Origin: Thermohalobaculum sp039821125
GTDB taxonomy: Bacteria > Pseudomonadota > Alphaproteobacteria > Rhodobacterales > Rhodobacteraceae
NCBI GenBank assembly: GCA_039821125.1
Contig: JBCBOR010000004.1
Span: 1 to 64,000 of the forward strand
Direction of reading: 5' to 3'
Length of the DNA stretch: 64,000 bases
Numbering within the stretch: position 1 is the stretch's first letter; the number at the start of each line of letters is the position of its first letter. Of this stretch, positions 61,946 to 64,000 are shown piece by piece. The notes below the pieces were generated by a model, which saw nothing but the letters and a program-made list of their open reading frames with translations, made no database searches and had not been told where the DNA came from. Made by a program: the position numbers and the translations under genes.

Positions 61946-61978
61946 GGGTCGCAGCCTTGCGCTGCGGCCCGTTTTTTT
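61946..61978 (+). terminator. Rho-independent terminator of the adhesin gene
   Basis: GGGTCGCAG pairs with CTGCGGCCC (one T-G pair) around CCTTGCG, followed by GTTTTTTT. It lies 28 nt past the adhesin stop. Confidence 0.9.
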
Positions 61979-62058
61979 GTGTGCTGGGCAAGCACGGGCT
62001 GAGCTGCTATGGATAGGGCAGCAATGCTGTCTTATCTGCCGCCTGAACGGAGCACCCG

Positions 62059-63666
<1,608 letters not shown>

Positions 63667-63669
63667 AAC

Positions 63670-64000
63670 GTGGGTCAGATTATAATCCATGTCGGCAACA
63701 TCGTCGAATTGCCAGTCGACGCTATTGTCAACGCTGCCAACAAAAGCCTGCTGGGAGGCGGCGGCGTTGATGGCGTGATCCACCGCGCCGCTGGGCCTGA
63801 ACTGTTAGAAGAGTGCCGCGGACTTGGCGGATGCGAGACCGGTGACGCGAAGGCAACGGCGGCCTACCGTCTCCCGGCAAAACACATCATCCACACAGTT
63901 GGACCGATCTGGTCTGGTGGAGATGAGGGCGAAGCCGACCTTCTGGCGTCGTGCTACCGCAGGTCACTTGGACTGGCCGAGGACATGGGGTGCCGTACGA
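63670..64000 (+). CDS. Macro-domain protein (O-acyl-ADP-ribose deacetylase type), truncated by window end
   Basis: At least 110 residues from a GTG start, running off the window. The macro-domain signatures are clear: IIIHVGNIVELPVDAIVNAA (ADP-ribose loop 1), NKSLLGGGGVDGVIHRAAG and TGDAKATAAYRLPAKHIIHT, followed by VGPIW. This matches the MacroD/YmdB-type family that removes O-acetyl from O-acetyl-ADP-ribose or ADP-ribose from proteins. It starts 3 nt after mccB, so it is probably in the leucine-degradation operon. Its first codons (ATT ATA ATC) include a rare ATA, unlike neighbours, which hints at later acquisition. Confidence 0.85.
   Translation, partial: MGQIIIHVGNIVELPVDAIVNAANKSLLGGGGVDGVIHRAAGPELLEECRGLGGCETGDAKATAAYRLPAKHIIHTVGPIWSGGDEGEADLLASCYRRSLGLAEDMGCRT

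Overview
The window looks like chromosomal DNA from an alphaproteobacterium of the Rhodobacteraceae (Roseobacter-like). The support is high GC, densely packed genes with many 4-base start/stop overlaps, family-typical neighbourhoods (xerD/aroK/aroB, dnaX/ybaB/recR, SRP RNA), and an alphaproteobacterial-type LexA box (GTTC-N7-GTTC). No rRNA, tRNA, insertion sequence, prophage or CRISPR array was recognised. All calls are from reading the sequence; no database search was run.

Layout: 1-3053 holds xerD with a tiny membrane gene before it, diverging from aroK-aroB. 3229-7137 holds a radical SAM gene, a YqiK-type flotillin, a YqiJ-type membrane protein and a divergent XRE regulator. 7185-12512 is mixed metabolism: a TauD-like dioxygenase, an amidinotransferase, an HNH/acetyltransferase/SDR/HIG1 run. 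12606-16635 holds a cobalamin adenosyltransferase, AMP nucleosidase, and a secreted acetamidase-like protein with a small periplasmic partner. 16797-25591 holds a dimethylglycine/sarcosine dehydrogenase-type enzyme and a histidine-utilisation operon (flavoprotein, hutI, hutH, hutU). 25732-30839 holds a truncated SOS-linked dnaE2 remnant and a five-gene membrane operon (two DUF4178 proteins, a 49-aa membrane peptide, DUF350, a membrane-bound spermidine-synthase-like enzyme). 30937-33935 holds a CreBC-like two-component system and a periplasmic protein. 34157-37469 is a compact four-gene operon (dehydrogenase, degenerate pterin synthase homologue, GT4 glycosyltransferase, methyltransferase) that looks like an uncharacterised pterin-glycoside pathway. 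37561-44409 holds opgH, a secreted esterase, twin lipoproteins and a D-glutamate/D-alanine operon (dgcN, dgcA, D-amino-acid transaminase). 44850-53357 holds nudC, the SRP RNA, a phosphatase, dnaX-ybaB-recR and a peptide-type ABC binding protein. 53447-64000 holds a PHP hydrolase, a 2291-residue modular adhesin, methylcrotonyl-CoA carboxylase beta, and a macro-domain gene cut by the window end.

A notable layer on top of the genes is an 18-copy family of about 26-bp REP-like hairpins at 11 loci. At ten loci the element begins at or within about 15 bases of a stop codon, reading in the same direction as that gene. Six loci carry two or three units around an 18-nt linker. One copy lies in frame inside dnaX and is translated. 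The most promising undescribed biology is the pterin-type operon at 34157-37469, followed by the LexA-box/dnaE2 remnant and the DUF4178/DUF350/aminopropyltransferase operon.
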